NCBI RefSeq assembly: GCF_021272385.1
Contig: NZ_JAJSDZ010000005.1
Span: 186,001 to 250,000, forward strand
DNA length: 64,000 nt
Direction of reading: 5' to 3'
From: Vibrio salinus
Lineage (GTDB): Bacteria > Pseudomonadota > Gammaproteobacteria > Enterobacterales > Vibrionaceae
Part shown: in pieces, positions 28,826 through 37,311 of the stretch
How positions within the stretch are numbered: the first letter of the stretch is position 1
How the letters are laid out: each line of letters opens with the position of its first letter
The notes under the pieces: model-generated
What the model saw: only the letters and a program-made list of their open reading frames with translations
Databases searched by the model: none
Told to the model about the DNA's origin: nothing
Program-made: the position numbers and the translations under genes

Positions 28826-29098
28826 TCAATGTATTGAGAAGCCCTTAAAAGGCTTCTCCGGAAAATACTCAACCCTTTGAATACTTTCCACCGATGCCAT
28901 TGGTGAGCCCTGTTTCAGCCATTCATATAAATCATCTAACTGCTCGGGTTCTCCTGTTGCTATAACCTCTACATTACCATTACTTAAATTTCGGGCAAAA
29001 CCGGTTAACCCCAGGTTGATTCCCTGATGAGCAGTAAAATAACGAAATCCAACACCCTGTACGATTCCGGAAACAATAAACTTTTCACTTTTGGTCAT
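28826..29098 (-). CDS. yccX: Acylphosphatase (YccX)
   Basis: Hydrolyses carboxyl-phosphate bonds of acyl phosphates. The 90-residue protein has the two catalytic residues of the family: Arg in GIVQGVGFRYFT and Asn in GFARNLSNGNVEV. It starts at 29098 with CTGGAGG upstream. It is convergent with tusE and divergent from rlmI, exactly as in enterobacteria. Confidence 0.96.
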   Translation of the reverse strand: MTKSEKFIVSGIVQGVGFRYFTAHQGINLGLTGFARNLSNGNVEVIATGEPEQLDDLYEWLKQGSPMASVESIQRVEYFPEKPFKGFSIH

Positions 29099-29301
29099 AA
29101 CGGGCCTCCAGAAAAACCGAGATTGTTTATAAAACAGTATGGTTACTGTAACTTAACTTCGCCATATTTAGCTACTTAACTTATTCAAAAATCATTACAC
29201 CATCGAGATTATTATTTCCCAGTAAGAATGCCTTACCATTTGCTTTTCCGAATTAGTTCTATGAAAATACCCGCCCATGTTAAAAACACAGAGTTTAACC
29301 C

Positions 29302-30495
29302 ATGTCAGCAGCCGTCTATTTAGCTAAAGGTCGTGAAAAGTCCCTTCTCAGAAAACATCCCTGGATTTTCTCCAGAGCAATAGAAAAAGTCGAAGGATCA
29401 CCTGAACCCGGAGATACTGTTGATGTTTTTAGCAATAAAGGACAATGGCTGGCTAAAGCCGGATATTCACCTCACTCTCAAATCCGTGCCAGAGTCTGGA
29501 CATTTAATAAGCAGAATATTGATCAGAATTTTTTTACTAAGCGCATTCAGCAAGCTCAACGAATAAGAAATGATATTATTGAACAGGGTAAACTAACCGG
29601 TTACCGTCTCATTGCAGCTGAATCTGACGGAATGCCGGGAGTTACTGTAGATAAATACGATAATTATCTTGTTTGTCAGTTTCTTAGTGCAGCTGCAGAT
29701 AAACTCAAACAGACAATTTGCGATGCTTTGTTAACTTGCTTTCCAGAACACAATATTTATGAACGTTCTGATGTTTCTGTTCGTAAAAAAGAAGGATTGA
29801 AAGAAATAACAGGGGTTCTACGGGGTAATGAACCACCTAAATTCGTCGTTATTGAAGAAAACGACATCAAGATTCAGGTCGATATAAAAAATGGCCACAA
29901 AACCGGATTTTATTTAGATCAAAGAGACAGCCGCTTTCAGGCAATGAAGTATGTTGCAGATAAAGAAGTCCTTAACTGCTTTTCTTATACCGGAGGATTT
30001 GGGCTGTATGCCTTAAAAGCCAATGCCCGACGGGTTATTAATGCAGATGTTTCTCAACCAGCACTAAATATAGCAAAAGACAATGCAACTCTGAATAACT
30101 TTGATATAAGTAAGAAAAAAGCCGTTTTTCTGAATGCCGATGTTTTTAAGCTTTTAAGAGAATACCGTGATCAGGGCACAAAATTTGATGTCGTAATAAT
30201 GGACCCACCAAAATTCGCTGAATCTAAAGCACAACTAAATGGTGCTTGCCGTGGGTATAAAGACATTAACATGCTGGCTATGCAAATTCTTAAGTCTGGT
30301 GGCACATTGCTGACATACTCCTGTTCCGGACTTATGGATCAGGTTTTGTTTCAAAAAATCATCGCTGATGCAGCAGTTGATTCCGGTCGTACCGTAAGAT
30401 TCGTTGAAAGATTTGAACAGGCCGCCGATCACCCTATCGATACAGCCTATCCGGAAGGATTCTATCTGAAAGGTTTTGCCTGCAAGGTGATATAA
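29302..30495 (+). CDS. rlmI: 23S rRNA (cytosine-1962-C5)-methyltransferase RlmI
   Basis: Methylates C1962 of 23S rRNA. The 397 residues comprise an N-terminal PUA domain ([19 protein letters not shown]), a linker domain, and a Rossmann-fold methyltransferase with [15 protein letters not shown] for [11 protein letters not shown], and the catalytic Cys region [10 protein letters not shown]. The length matches E. coli RlmI (396). A perfect hairpin terminator follows. Confidence 0.96.
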   Translation: MSAAVYLAKGREKSLLRKHPWIFSRAIEKVEGSPEPGDTVDVFSNKGQWLAKAGYSPHSQIRARVWTFNKQNIDQNFFTKRIQQAQRIRNDIIEQGKLTGYRLIAAESDGMPGVTVDKYDNYLVCQFLSAAADKLKQTICDALLTCFPEHNIYERSDVSVRKKEGLKEITGVLRGNEPPKFVVIEENDIKIQVDIKNGHKTGFYLDQRDSRFQAMKYVADKEVLNCFSYTGGFGLYALKANARRVINADVSQPALNIAKDNATLNNFDISKKKAVFLNADVFKLLREYRDQGTKFDVVIMDPPKFAESKAQLNGACRGYKDINMLAMQILKSGGTLLTYSCSGLMDQVLFQKIIADAAVDSGRTVRFVERFEQAADHPIDTAYPEGFYLKGFACKVI

Positions 30496-30528
30496 GAAGC
30501 TAAGGTAAATAACAGTCAGATTCTTATC

Positions 30529-30561
30529 AATAAAAGCGCTCTATCCTACAGCGCTTTTATT
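30529..30561 (+). terminator. Hairpin terminator of rlmI
   Basis: AATAAAAGCGCT (30529-30540) and AGCGCTTTTATT (30550-30561) form a perfect 12-bp stem with a nine-base loop; the stem's own TTTTATT serves as the U-rich end. Apart from this and a CRP-type site, 30496-30887 holds nothing that I recognise. Confidence 0.75.
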
Positions 30562-30799
30562 GATGGCAGCAGCGCTAAATCATATTTTCTTTGTTTATAA
30601 ATGAACAGAAAAGTCACAGTAATCACTGAATTTGTCAGAAGGAATACCTGCTGATGACAATATATCCCCAGAACCAAACCATTTATTAAGTTCTGAATCA
30701 TGATGTTATTTAGGGATAAAATTAATCAATTTAAATTATGAATAAATATAACATTAGCAATACAATATAGATATAAAGCTTGATCGAACCAACTTACAT

Positions 30800-30815
30800 A
30801 GTGACAATCATCACA
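30800..30815 (+). promoter_or_regulatory. CRP-type site upstream of the DUF554 gene
   Basis: AGTGACAATCATCACA keeps four of five positions of the left half (TGTGA) and all of the right half (TCACA) with the correct six-base spacer. It is 73 bases before the ATG at 30888, suitable for activation by CRP or a relative. Confidence 0.5.
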
Positions 30816-30887
30816 TTATTGCCAATGATGAATCTTGCCGGCAATACTCTCCCAACAAATTAGTCTTTAAAATCATAAGGATATTTA

Positions 30888-31601
30888 ATGATCGGTCCAT
30901 TGATAAACGCAACTGCAATCATCTTAGGTGGCATAATCGGTACTGTAGGTGGTACAAAAGTGCCACAACGAATAAGAGAACGCATGCCGATGGTATTTGG
31001 CCTGACATCAATGGGATTAGGTATCGCTATGATAATGAAGGTGAAACTATTGCCGGCCGTTGTTCTTGCCATGCTCATTGGTACTCTTATCGGAGAAATA
31101 TTCGACTTAGAAGAAAAAATCAAATCTTTGGCTCACTTTCTGAAAGATTTTATCGAACGCACATTGCCAAAACCCAACTCCAGTATCAGTCAGAATGAAT
31201 ATATTGAAGCATTTATTTCTGTTCTAATTCTTTTTAGTGTAAGTGGAACCGGTATTTTCGGTTCCATGAACGAAGGGGTAACAGGTGACCCTACGCTGCT
31301 CATTGTAAAATCATTTCTGGATTTTTTTACAGCCATTATTTTTGCAATTCGTCTGGGGTTTCCGGTCGCATCACTCGCTATCCCACAGACAATCGTACAA
31401 GCAGTTCTTTATTATTCTGCATCAAGCATTATGCCTCTCACTAATGATGTCATGATTGCTGACTTTTCCGCTGTTGGTGGGCTAGTTATGCTTGCAACAG
31501 GATTTCGCATTTGTGGTATATTACAATTCCCGGTAGCAAATATGCTCCCGGCTCTTATCATTGCAATGCCAATATCTGCTTTATGGGCATCTATTGTTTA
31601 G
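30888..31601 (+). CDS. DUF554 family membrane protein (YqgA-like)
   Basis: Inner membrane protein of 237 residues with about six hydrophobic segments; E. coli YqgA is the best-known relative and its function is unknown. Recognisable are the N-terminal MIGPLINATAIILGGIIGT, the Gly-rich ASMGLG-like segment near residue 40, LFSVSGTGIFGSMNEGVTGD near 115, and the C-terminal CGILQFPVANMLPALIIA. A good CRP-type site lies upstream. The DUF1992 gene follows 21 bases later and may be co-transcribed. Confidence 0.9.
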   Translation: MIGPLINATAIILGGIIGTVGGTKVPQRIRERMPMVFGLTSMGLGIAMIMKVKLLPAVVLAMLIGTLIGEIFDLEEKIKSLAHFLKDFIERTLPKPNSSISQNEYIEAFISVLILFSVSGTGIFGSMNEGVTGDPTLLIVKSFLDFFTAIIFAIRLGFPVASLAIPQTIVQAVLYYSASSIMPLTNDVMIADFSAVGGLVMLATGFRICGILQFPVANMLPALIIAMPISALWASIV

Positions 31602-31622
31602 ATATCCGGAGGTACTGTAACA

Positions 31623-31973
31623 TTGACTCTTCTGATCGATCAGATAGCAGAAAAAGTAATTCAGTCAGCCATAGAGGAAGGTAAATTAGATAACCTACCA
31701 GGGAAAGGTAAACCTGTTGACTTTGAAGATGAAACTTTTATTCCCGAAGAATTAAGAGCTTGCTACCGAATTCTTAAAAATTCGGGATACCTTCCACCGG
31801 AATTAGAAGATCGAAATCATGCTTTACGGTTATGTGATTTGATTAATAGTGTCGAGGCTACTGATACAACAATAAAAGACATCTCAAATAAGTTAAAGAC
31901 GCTCGAATTAAAAATGAGGCTAAAAGGCATTGACACCCGTTTTATTTATCAATACCTTTCAAAAACTAAATAG
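31623..31973 (+). CDS. DUF1992 (DnaJ-homologue subfamily) protein
   Basis: A 116-residue cytoplasmic protein with the DUF1992 signature: IAEKVIQSAIEEGKLDNLPG, then GKGKPVDFEDETFIPEELR and the LKNSGYLPPELE element. The family is also called DnaJ homologue subfamily C member 28-like, but no J-domain HPD motif is seen. The start is a TTG at 31623 preceded by a strong GGAGG. Function unknown. Confidence 0.88.
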   Translation: MTLLIDQIAEKVIQSAIEEGKLDNLPGKGKPVDFEDETFIPEELRACYRILKNSGYLPPELEDRNHALRLCDLINSVEATDTTIKDISNKLKTLELKMRLKGIDTRFIYQYLSKTK

Positions 31974-31990
31974 AAGTGATTTTTTTGTCT

Positions 31991-32425
31991 CTACTTTTTG
32001 GGTTCAATAAATTTACCGTGTGCGCTAACGCAAATACCCTGCTCTGTTTCCAAATATGCAGATAAGAAATAAACCTTTCTTAACTTTTTGTTTATTTTCC
32101 CATAAATAGAAACAATACTGCCAACTTCAATCGGTTTATGATATTTAATATTCAGCTCAGCCGTTAGACCTTTAATTCCCCGCTGCATCAAGCAGTGCGT
32201 CATTACTGAATCAAGCATTGTTCCTGCAATACCACCATGAAGCAAACCACCATAACCCTGATATTTTTGAGCCACAATAAACTCTCCTTTCAGCCCACCA
32301 GAGGACAAAGGAAAAAAATGCAAACCAAGCTCTGGCGATTCTAAGCCACAGGCAAAACAGCCTGAATGCAATTTCAAAACAGCATCAGCTTCGGATCTTC
32401 TTTCTGAAATCTCTGCTCCGATCAT
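31991..32425 (-). CDS. PaaI-type hotdog-fold thioesterase
   Basis: Acyl-CoA thioesterase-like protein of the hotdog fold, 144 residues from the ATG at 32425 (the frame is open to 32440, another possible start). The ATG at 32425 overlaps the upstream stop as ATGA, which favours coupled translation. The catalytic helix region is YGGLLHGGIAGTMLDSVMTH. The N-terminal CFACGLESPELGLHF is common in this subgroup. Its substrate is unknown. It forms an operon with the NafY-like gene. Confidence 0.85.
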   Translation of the reverse strand: MIGAEISERRSEADAVLKLHSGCFACGLESPELGLHFFPLSSGGLKGEFIVAQKYQGYGGLLHGGIAGTMLDSVMTHCLMQRGIKGLTAELNIKYHKPIEVGSIVSIYGKINKKLRKVYFLSAYLETEQGICVSAHGKFIEPKK

Positions 32426-32913
32426 TTTCTGCAACAACATTTTTTCTTATTGTCGGACTGAGAATGGTTGTCTGAGTGGCAACAAGAATGACCTGAATGA
32501 TTTTTACCTGAATGATTTTTACCGGAATGACAACATAGCTGACCTGCCGCTTTTTTATCTTCGTATTTCTTTGATATACGAGCTCGTGACAAATCAACTA
32601 AAGTTGTTACATTTTCTCCCCGAAGCAAACTAAGCAGGTCTGCTGACTGACCTTTTTCTGCCATGATCACTTTTATTTCACATTCAAAAAGGCGGGACAG
32701 CATTCTCGAACCAATGTTTTTTACTAATACTCTTTTGGCATGATTGGATTTTAACATTTCAAGAAGGCGCGATTTTCCTGAACATCCGGAATCTAGTGCC
32801 GGATTTGGTGCCGAACTAACAAGTTCTCCGGTGTCTTTCACAAAAATAAAGTGGTGTGCTTTCGTAAAATGATTCGATAATCGGTTATCCATCACAGGTA
32901 CTGCTGTAATCAT
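32422..32913 (-). CDS. NifX/NafY-type (dinitrogenase FeMo-cofactor family) protein with His/Cys-rich tail
   Basis: The first ~110 of 163 residues match the Nitro_FeMo-Co fold (MITAVPVMDNRLSNHFTKAH; FIFVKDTGELV; RVLVKNIGSRMLSRLFECEI), which in diazotrophs binds iron-molybdenum cofactor or its precursors. No nitrogenase gene is in view, so the role here is probably general metal or Fe-S handling. The last ~40 residues are rich in His, Cys, Lys and Ser, with a tandem NHSGK-type repeat and CCH and CCC clusters, likely a metal-binding tail. It lies in a minus-strand group downstream of DUF134, a common partner of this family. Confidence 0.85.
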   Translation of the reverse strand: MITAVPVMDNRLSNHFTKAHHFIFVKDTGELVSSAPNPALDSGCSGKSRLLEMLKSNHAKRVLVKNIGSRMLSRLFECEIKVIMAEKGQSADLLSLLRGENVTTLVDLSRARISKKYEDKKAAGQLCCHSGKNHSGKNHSGHSCCHSDNHSQSDNKKKCCCRK

Positions 32914-33009
32914 ACTTGGTCCTCACAATAAAAATATACACAATCATACCCCCATAATTAGCATATGCCAATATTTTATGTGTGAAAGAACCAATAATAA
33001 TTGGTAAAG

Positions 33010-33028
33010 AAAGCCATCATGCGGCTTT
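33010..33028 (-). terminator. Small hairpin after the DUF134 gene
   Basis: AAAGCC (33010-33015) and GGCTTT (33023-33028) form a short stem, followed on the minus strand by CTTTACC. It is weak and may only slow or partly end transcription before the NafY-like gene. Confidence 0.35.
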
Positions 33029-33043
33029 ATAACAAGTAGTTTC

Positions 33044-33325
33044 TTATTCGGAAGGAGTCATCATCAAAGCTTTGCCATTTAATAAGCAATCTGAAACTTT
33101 TTGTCTGCCTGATTTCACCAGATTGGCCAACGTTTGTCTTGATACACCCATCACTGATGCTGCTTCCAACTGCAACATCCCCTGATAATCAACAAGACGA
33201 ATGGCTTCAAATTCATCAGGATGCAGGGTAACTTGCTCTAAGTCCCCCATTTGGATTCCATTGGGCTTAAAGCAGCTATTAGCCGGAGCACCACATATTT
33301 TTCTCGGGATTTTAGGTCGTCCCAT
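33044..33325 (-). CDS. DUF134 family DNA-binding protein
   Basis: A 93-residue putative regulator. It opens MGRPKIPRKICGAPANSCFK and has the family's acidic centre (TLHPDEFEAIRLVDYQGM) followed by a helix-turn-helix (LQLEAASVMGVSRQTLANLV). The paired Cys residues in the N-terminal segment may bind metal or an Fe-S cluster, an inference. It precedes the NafY-like gene by about 130 bases on the same strand and is divergent from the AEC transporter. Confidence 0.9.
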   Translation of the reverse strand: MGRPKIPRKICGAPANSCFKPNGIQMGDLEQVTLHPDEFEAIRLVDYQGMLQLEAASVMGVSRQTLANLVKSGRQKVSDCLLNGKALMMTPSE

Positions 33326-33517
33326 AGCTTAGCCTCTTTAGTCGTAAATATGAGAATTGATATCATCGCCGTATTCAACAAGAAAGTGAATGAGAATTCA
33401 AGCAAATTCACCATATCTGAGATAGTTTTCTTAAATTTTATTTCTCAGTTTGATACTAGTCATGATCCCAAGAAAGTGCTGTAATGGCTATACTTTTTTC
33501 ACAAAATCCTTTCAGCC

Positions 33518-34405
33518 GTGTTAATTCGAGTCATTGAAATCTTATTCCCGATGTTTTTTGTCGTTATTGTCGGCTATTTGTGCGCAAAAAAAACGTCAAT
33601 CGACATGAAACCAATTAATCGCCTTAATATTGATTATTTTGCACCCGCTCTGGTATTTTCCTGCCTGGTAGATATGCCAATTGGAAATAAACAAATCGCT
33701 CTAATTAATGCCGGTATATTGGCTGTTATTGTTCCGGGAATCGTTATATGGTTATTTACCCTATTTAGACAACTCGATCACAAAGTCTGGGTTCCACCAC
33801 ACATGTTTCGCAACAGCGGTAATCTGGCTATTCCCCTGTTTGTATACACTTTTGGTGAAATAGCCAAGTCAGATGCTGTACTCCTCATGGTTGTTTCAAC
33901 CTGTCTACAGGTGACTATAGGTCTTATTATTATCAGTGGACTAAATAAGCAGGGACTGAAAACACTGATTCGCATGCCGATGATTCACGCCACCATATTA
34001 TCTTTAGCAATCAATTACAGTGGTATACATATATGGACGCCGTTATTAAAAGCAACGACTTTGCTTGGGGAAAGTTCAATACCCCTAATGCTTTTTTCTC
34101 TTGGTTCGCAACTTATATACCTAAACCGTTCAGGAATAAAAATTGGTATATTAAGTACATTCACTTCACTACTAAGTGGCGCTATGGCATACATCATGAT
34201 CATTCACACAATAAACTTGCCTGTTTTAGAAAAACAAATGATGGTTCTGTTTACTATGCTTCCTCCTGCTGTAATGAATCACTTATTTGCCGAAAGATAC
34301 AAACTCGATGGACCAACTGTTGCCTCGATGGTTCTGTATGGCAATTTTCTGTCGATTATTACAATGCCGATTTTATTATGGTACGCGCTTTCAGTTGTGA
34401 AATAG
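33518..34405 (+). CDS. AEC (auxin efflux carrier) family transporter
   Basis: Inner membrane transporter of 295 residues with about ten hydrophobic segments. Family features: the N-terminal FPMFFVVIVGYLCAKK, FRNSGNLAIPLFVYTFGE near residue 100, and the second half LSLAINYSGIHIWTPLLKA ... SSIPLMLFSLGSQL. The start is a GTG at 33518 with no good ribosome site; the ATG at 33551 would remove part of the first segment. Substrates of bacterial members include malate, malonate and others; it cannot be told here. Confidence 0.87.
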   Translation: MLIRVIEILFPMFFVVIVGYLCAKKTSIDMKPINRLNIDYFAPALVFSCLVDMPIGNKQIALINAGILAVIVPGIVIWLFTLFRQLDHKVWVPPHMFRNSGNLAIPLFVYTFGEIAKSDAVLLMVVSTCLQVTIGLIIISGLNKQGLKTLIRMPMIHATILSLAINYSGIHIWTPLLKATTLLGESSIPLMLFSLGSQLIYLNRSGIKIGILSTFTSLLSGAMAYIMIIHTINLPVLEKQMMVLFTMLPPAVMNHLFAERYKLDGPTVASMVLYGNFLSIITMPILLWYALSVVK

Positions 34406-34502
34406 TAATCATCGGCATTTCGGATTGGGGAATCCAAGAAATGTTATTTTTCATTGGAGCTAAACACGTCTATTCAACTCCAACGAACTCCTTCAGCTTT
34501 TA

Positions 34503-34637
34503 TCAAAGAGATTGATCATACCCATGTAACTTCATGTATAACATTGAGGCAAAAATTAGAATTGTGATAACAGCAGAAAGTGGAAGTGGCTTTAAAAGCT
34601 GTTCCAATACATTATAAGATTTCGATAATATTTTCAT
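34503..34637 (-). CDS. Possible small single-span membrane protein (44 residues)
   Basis: An ATG at 34637, preceded by an AGAGAG purine tract about 10 bases upstream, opens a 44-codon frame ending at 34503. The peptide starts MKILSKSYNVLEQLLKPL and has one hydrophobic span (LSAVITILIFASMLYM) with a short polar C-terminus (KLHGYDQSL), a believable single-pass membrane peptide. It lies in the 538-base space between the AEC and panE-like genes. I know no named homologue. Confidence 0.5.
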   Translation of the reverse strand: MKILSKSYNVLEQLLKPLPLSAVITILIFASMLYMKLHGYDQSL

Positions 34638-34880
34638 ACGTCTAATCTCTCTATCTCTATATAAGATATAGTGTTCGCTCTTAATGACCTTTATTATTGT
34701 TGATGTGTAGTCCTCTTTTCACTCTCATAAAAACAACTTAGTCGTTTTTACCATAAATAAATTTGACCAACTCTAATAATTGATGAATTTTTTGTGAAAA
34801 TCGCCCTTAAAAAACGAACAAAAATTAAACATTTCCAAAAAATTTGAACTTGATCTCATATCGAATTCTTTACTATCAAC

Positions 34881-34919
34881 TGTGAAAAAATTCAGATCAA
34901 TCTGATAATGTGAAAAAAT
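34881..34919. repeat. Short palindrome flanked by an 11-bp direct repeat
   Basis: TGTGAAAAAAT occurs at 34881-34891 and again at 34909-34919; between them is the dyad TCAGAT-CA-ATCTGA (34892-34905). It could be an operator or a weak terminator beyond the panE-like stop at 34944. The rest of 34406-34943 holds only the possible small gene. Confidence 0.45.
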
Positions 34920-34943
34920 CAAACCATACATTCAAAAGGCTGT

Positions 34944-35903
34944 TCAGGAGACATTGAAGGCACAAAAATGTAAATTAGACTCAAGTAATGTCTTTATTAA
35001 CGACGTTGTTTTTGCCTCATTATTATTAATACGATAATAATCAAGTACAGGGCCACATATATCATCAAGCTCTAATGGTCTGCCCTTTTCCCGGTCTACT
35101 AACATCGATGTTTTAATTGCCGCAAAATTAGAAATTAAGTCAAACATCTCATCAACGTCTTTTTCTACTATTTCTACACCAGCATAGTTTGCAGCTTTAG
35201 CCGTTTCCAGCATCATCTGATACACCACATTTCTCAGGCTTTTTTCAGCAAGCATTTGCCGGGTATCAAGTCCGGTTAACGCGGACAATGGATTAACACT
35301 GTTATTGATGATCAGTTTTTTCCATAGCGCATACTCAATATTTTCCTGAATACTAGTTGGGATTCCACTTTCATTAAATACACTTCCGAGAGAGTTAACG
35401 TAACGCTCTGAATCAGGATGAACCCTACTATTTGGCCATATTCCCATCTCAATTTCAGCAACACCGGTTACCTGCACGACACCAGGATTAACGATATGCC
35501 CACCGATTCTGACCGCCAAACCACCAAGGGTGCGCATCTTACCTACAACTGCAGCAATTTTTTCTTCATTACGAACACCATTTTGAATGGACAACACGGG
35601 AGTTGAACCTGATGACAACCAATCACTCAAATCACCCATTATCTGCTTCGTTGCTGCACTTTTCGCAGCAAGAATCAAGAGATCAAATTCTTCGCAGTTA
35701 AATTCAGACATCAGAGTGTCCAAATCCACAGCAATCACATTCGAATTAAAAGAAAAATCATTTTGAGTCACTGACAAGCCTTGCGACTGCATCGCCTTAA
35801 GATGCAGCCCACGGGCAACAAACACCACATCATGACCAGCAGCCGCCAGTCTTGCACCATAGTAGCAACCGATACCTCCGGCACCTAATATTGCAAATTT
35901 CAT
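34944..35903 (-). CDS. panE: 2-dehydropantoate 2-reductase (ketopantoate reductase) family protein
   Basis: NADPH-dependent reductase family; the classical member makes pantoate for coenzyme A. The 319-residue protein has the Rossmann motif GAGGIGCYYGARLAAAGHDV at the N-terminus, the catalytic Lys in LWKKLIINNSVNPLSALTG, and the C-terminal helical domain. It starts two bases after the pncA stop. A paralogue may exist elsewhere, so whether this one serves pantothenate synthesis is uncertain; the neighbouring pncA and hydrolase suggest a salvage or degradation module. Confidence 0.85.
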   Translation of the reverse strand: MKFAILGAGGIGCYYGARLAAAGHDVVFVARGLHLKAMQSQGLSVTQNDFSFNSNVIAVDLDTLMSEFNCEEFDLLILAAKSAATKQIMGDLSDWLSSGSTPVLSIQNGVRNEEKIAAVVGKMRTLGGLAVRIGGHIVNPGVVQVTGVAEIEMGIWPNSRVHPDSERYVNSLGSVFNESGIPTSIQENIEYALWKKLIINNSVNPLSALTGLDTRQMLAEKSLRNVVYQMMLETAKAANYAGVEIVEKDVDEMFDLISNFAAIKTSMLVDREKGRPLELDDICGPVLDYYRINNNEAKTTSLIKTLLESNLHFCAFNVS

Positions 35904-35905
35904 CT

Positions 35906-36532
35906 TTATTTCTCACCCTTCAGTTCTTCAGACTGAATGATTTTACAGCCTGCATTTTCCATTACCGAAAAAGCAGCATCTACGTCACCATCCTGGACGT
36001 TTACTCCTCTGGTAGCATCCTTAATGACAAAAGTATTAAAACCAGCAGCTACTGCATCTAAGGCAGTAAATTTTACGCAATAATCAGCCGCCAGACCGAC
36101 CACATAAACATCCGTGATAGCATTTGATTTTAAATACTTAGCCAGACCTGTCATATGGCGTTTCTGATTATCATAAAAACCGCTATAGCTATCTACATCC
36201 GGATGCGTACCTTTGTGAACAATATGGTTAATAGAGGCTGTATTCAGTGTTGGAATGAACTTTGCGCCTTCGCTATTCTGAACACAGTGCATTGGCCATA
36301 AAATCTGCTCAGTACCGGACAAATTCACAACATCTCCGGGTTTCTTGCCAGTATATTGTGAAGCAAAGCTGCCATGGTTCTCAGGATGCCAGTCCAACGT
36401 CGCCACAACATAATCAAACTGATCTAATATGTTATTAATAACAGGAACAATTTCATCGCCATCAGGCACTGGTAATGTACCTGACGGTGAAAAATCATTT
36501 TGTATATCAACCAACAAAAGCGCCTTGCTCAT
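35906..36532 (-). CDS. pncA: Nicotinamidase (pyrazinamidase)
   Basis: Hydrolyses nicotinamide to nicotinate for NAD salvage. The ATG at 36532 is chosen because AGGAG lies seven bases upstream (the frame opens at 36553), giving 208 residues. The catalytic triad is in place: Asp in VDIQNDFSP, Lys in HKGTHPDVDSYSGF, and Cys in GLAADYCVKFTALDA. The WPMHCVQ segment and the DWHPENHGSF metal-binding histidines are typical. It is the middle gene of the hydrolase-pncA-panE set. Confidence 0.93.
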   Translation of the reverse strand: MSKALLLVDIQNDFSPSGTLPVPDGDEIVPVINNILDQFDYVVATLDWHPENHGSFASQYTGKKPGDVVNLSGTEQILWPMHCVQNSEGAKFIPTLNTASINHIVHKGTHPDVDSYSGFYDNQKRHMTGLAKYLKSNAITDVYVVGLAADYCVKFTALDAVAAGFNTFVIKDATRGVNVQDGDVDAAFSVMENAGCKIIQSEELKGEK

Positions 36533-36556
36533 AATTATCTCCTGAAAAACCAATTA

Positions 36557-37300
36557 CTAGTCTAATAATCCATTTAATATATCAAATAGCTTTCCTACCG
36601 AGGGCGACGAAAGGTCAAGAAAGTCAAAATGGGTACCTTTTTCAATTTCCAAAAACATGACATTACTATTGAGCGCCAGCGCTTTTTCTGAGTAGGAATA
36701 TGTCATATTAATATCAACGTACTCATCGTCGGTCCCGTGCAGCACATACTGAGGAATATTTCCGGGCAATAACTCCATGGGTGATGTGACAAGGTAACGG
36801 TTAATATCCTCCGATGGGGTTACGCCGAGTAAATCATATACTGCTCCATTTCCCATATTCTTCTTAAAAGCGCCAATTAAGTCCGCAACGGGAGCCAGGG
36901 CAATCACTTCTGTTATTGCTAAATTCAAACGATGTTGCTGGTGAGATAACCACAAGCTTAAATGTCCTCCGGCAGAATGACCAATGATACTAATATTCGT
37001 TTTGTTAAAAACATCCAGCGTTCCAAGATAGTTCACAGCATCAACCACATCATCAAATGTACCGGGCCAACCGCCTTCCTTTTCCCCTGTTCTTCTGTAT
37101 TCAATGTTCCAGACACCATACCCCATTTGAGCAAGGTGAGCTGACAGTTCGTTCATTTGATCTTTACCATAGGGATATTTCCAAAATCCACCATGGATTA
37201 AACAGACAAAACCTTTAGAAACCCCGCCTTTTGGTAAAAACAAATCGCCACTCTGGCTTTCACTCCTTCCATACTGATAGGTAGTAACTAAGGCCGCCAT
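36557..37300 (-). CDS. Alpha/beta hydrolase, kynurenine-formamidase/esterase-like
   Basis: Serine hydrolase of 247 residues. The oxyanion motif is HGGFWKYPYG near residue 35 and the nucleophile elbow is GHSAGGHLSLWL near 110; a late Asp (GTDDEYVD) and His (KGTHFDFLD) complete the triad. HGGFW plus GHSAGG resembles arylformamidases and related acyl hydrolases. It begins 11 bases after the lipoprotein gene and ends just ahead of pncA, so it is likely in one operon with it. A substrate in tryptophan or NAD metabolism is possible but not shown. Confidence 0.82.
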   Translation of the reverse strand: MAALVTTYQYGRSESQSGDLFLPKGGVSKGFVCLIHGGFWKYPYGKDQMNELSAHLAQMGYGVWNIEYRRTGEKEGGWPGTFDDVVDAVNYLGTLDVFNKTNISIIGHSAGGHLSLWLSHQQHRLNLAITEVIALAPVADLIGAFKKNMGNGAVYDLLGVTPSEDINRYLVTSPMELLPGNIPQYVLHGTDDEYVDINMTYSYSEKALALNSNVMFLEIEKGTHFDFLDLSSPSVGKLFDILNGLLD

Positions 37301-37311
37301 ATTCAGTCTCC

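Noticed and set aside
32461..32535. Repeat in the NafY-like tail as a possible CRISPR-like or satellite array
   Set aside because: The repeated units are short, in frame and code for NHSGK; it is a coding microrepeat, not an array with spacers.
32422..33325. Reading the NafY-like and DUF134 genes as part of a nitrogen-fixation cluster
   Set aside because: No nifHDK, nifEN or nifB is present in the window, and this pair is widespread in non-fixing bacteria.
34033..34515. A 160-codon plus-strand frame overlapping the AEC transporter
   Set aside because: It is an alternative frame inside and beyond the AEC gene, with low-complexity composition and no family features; the AEC frame has clear membrane segments.
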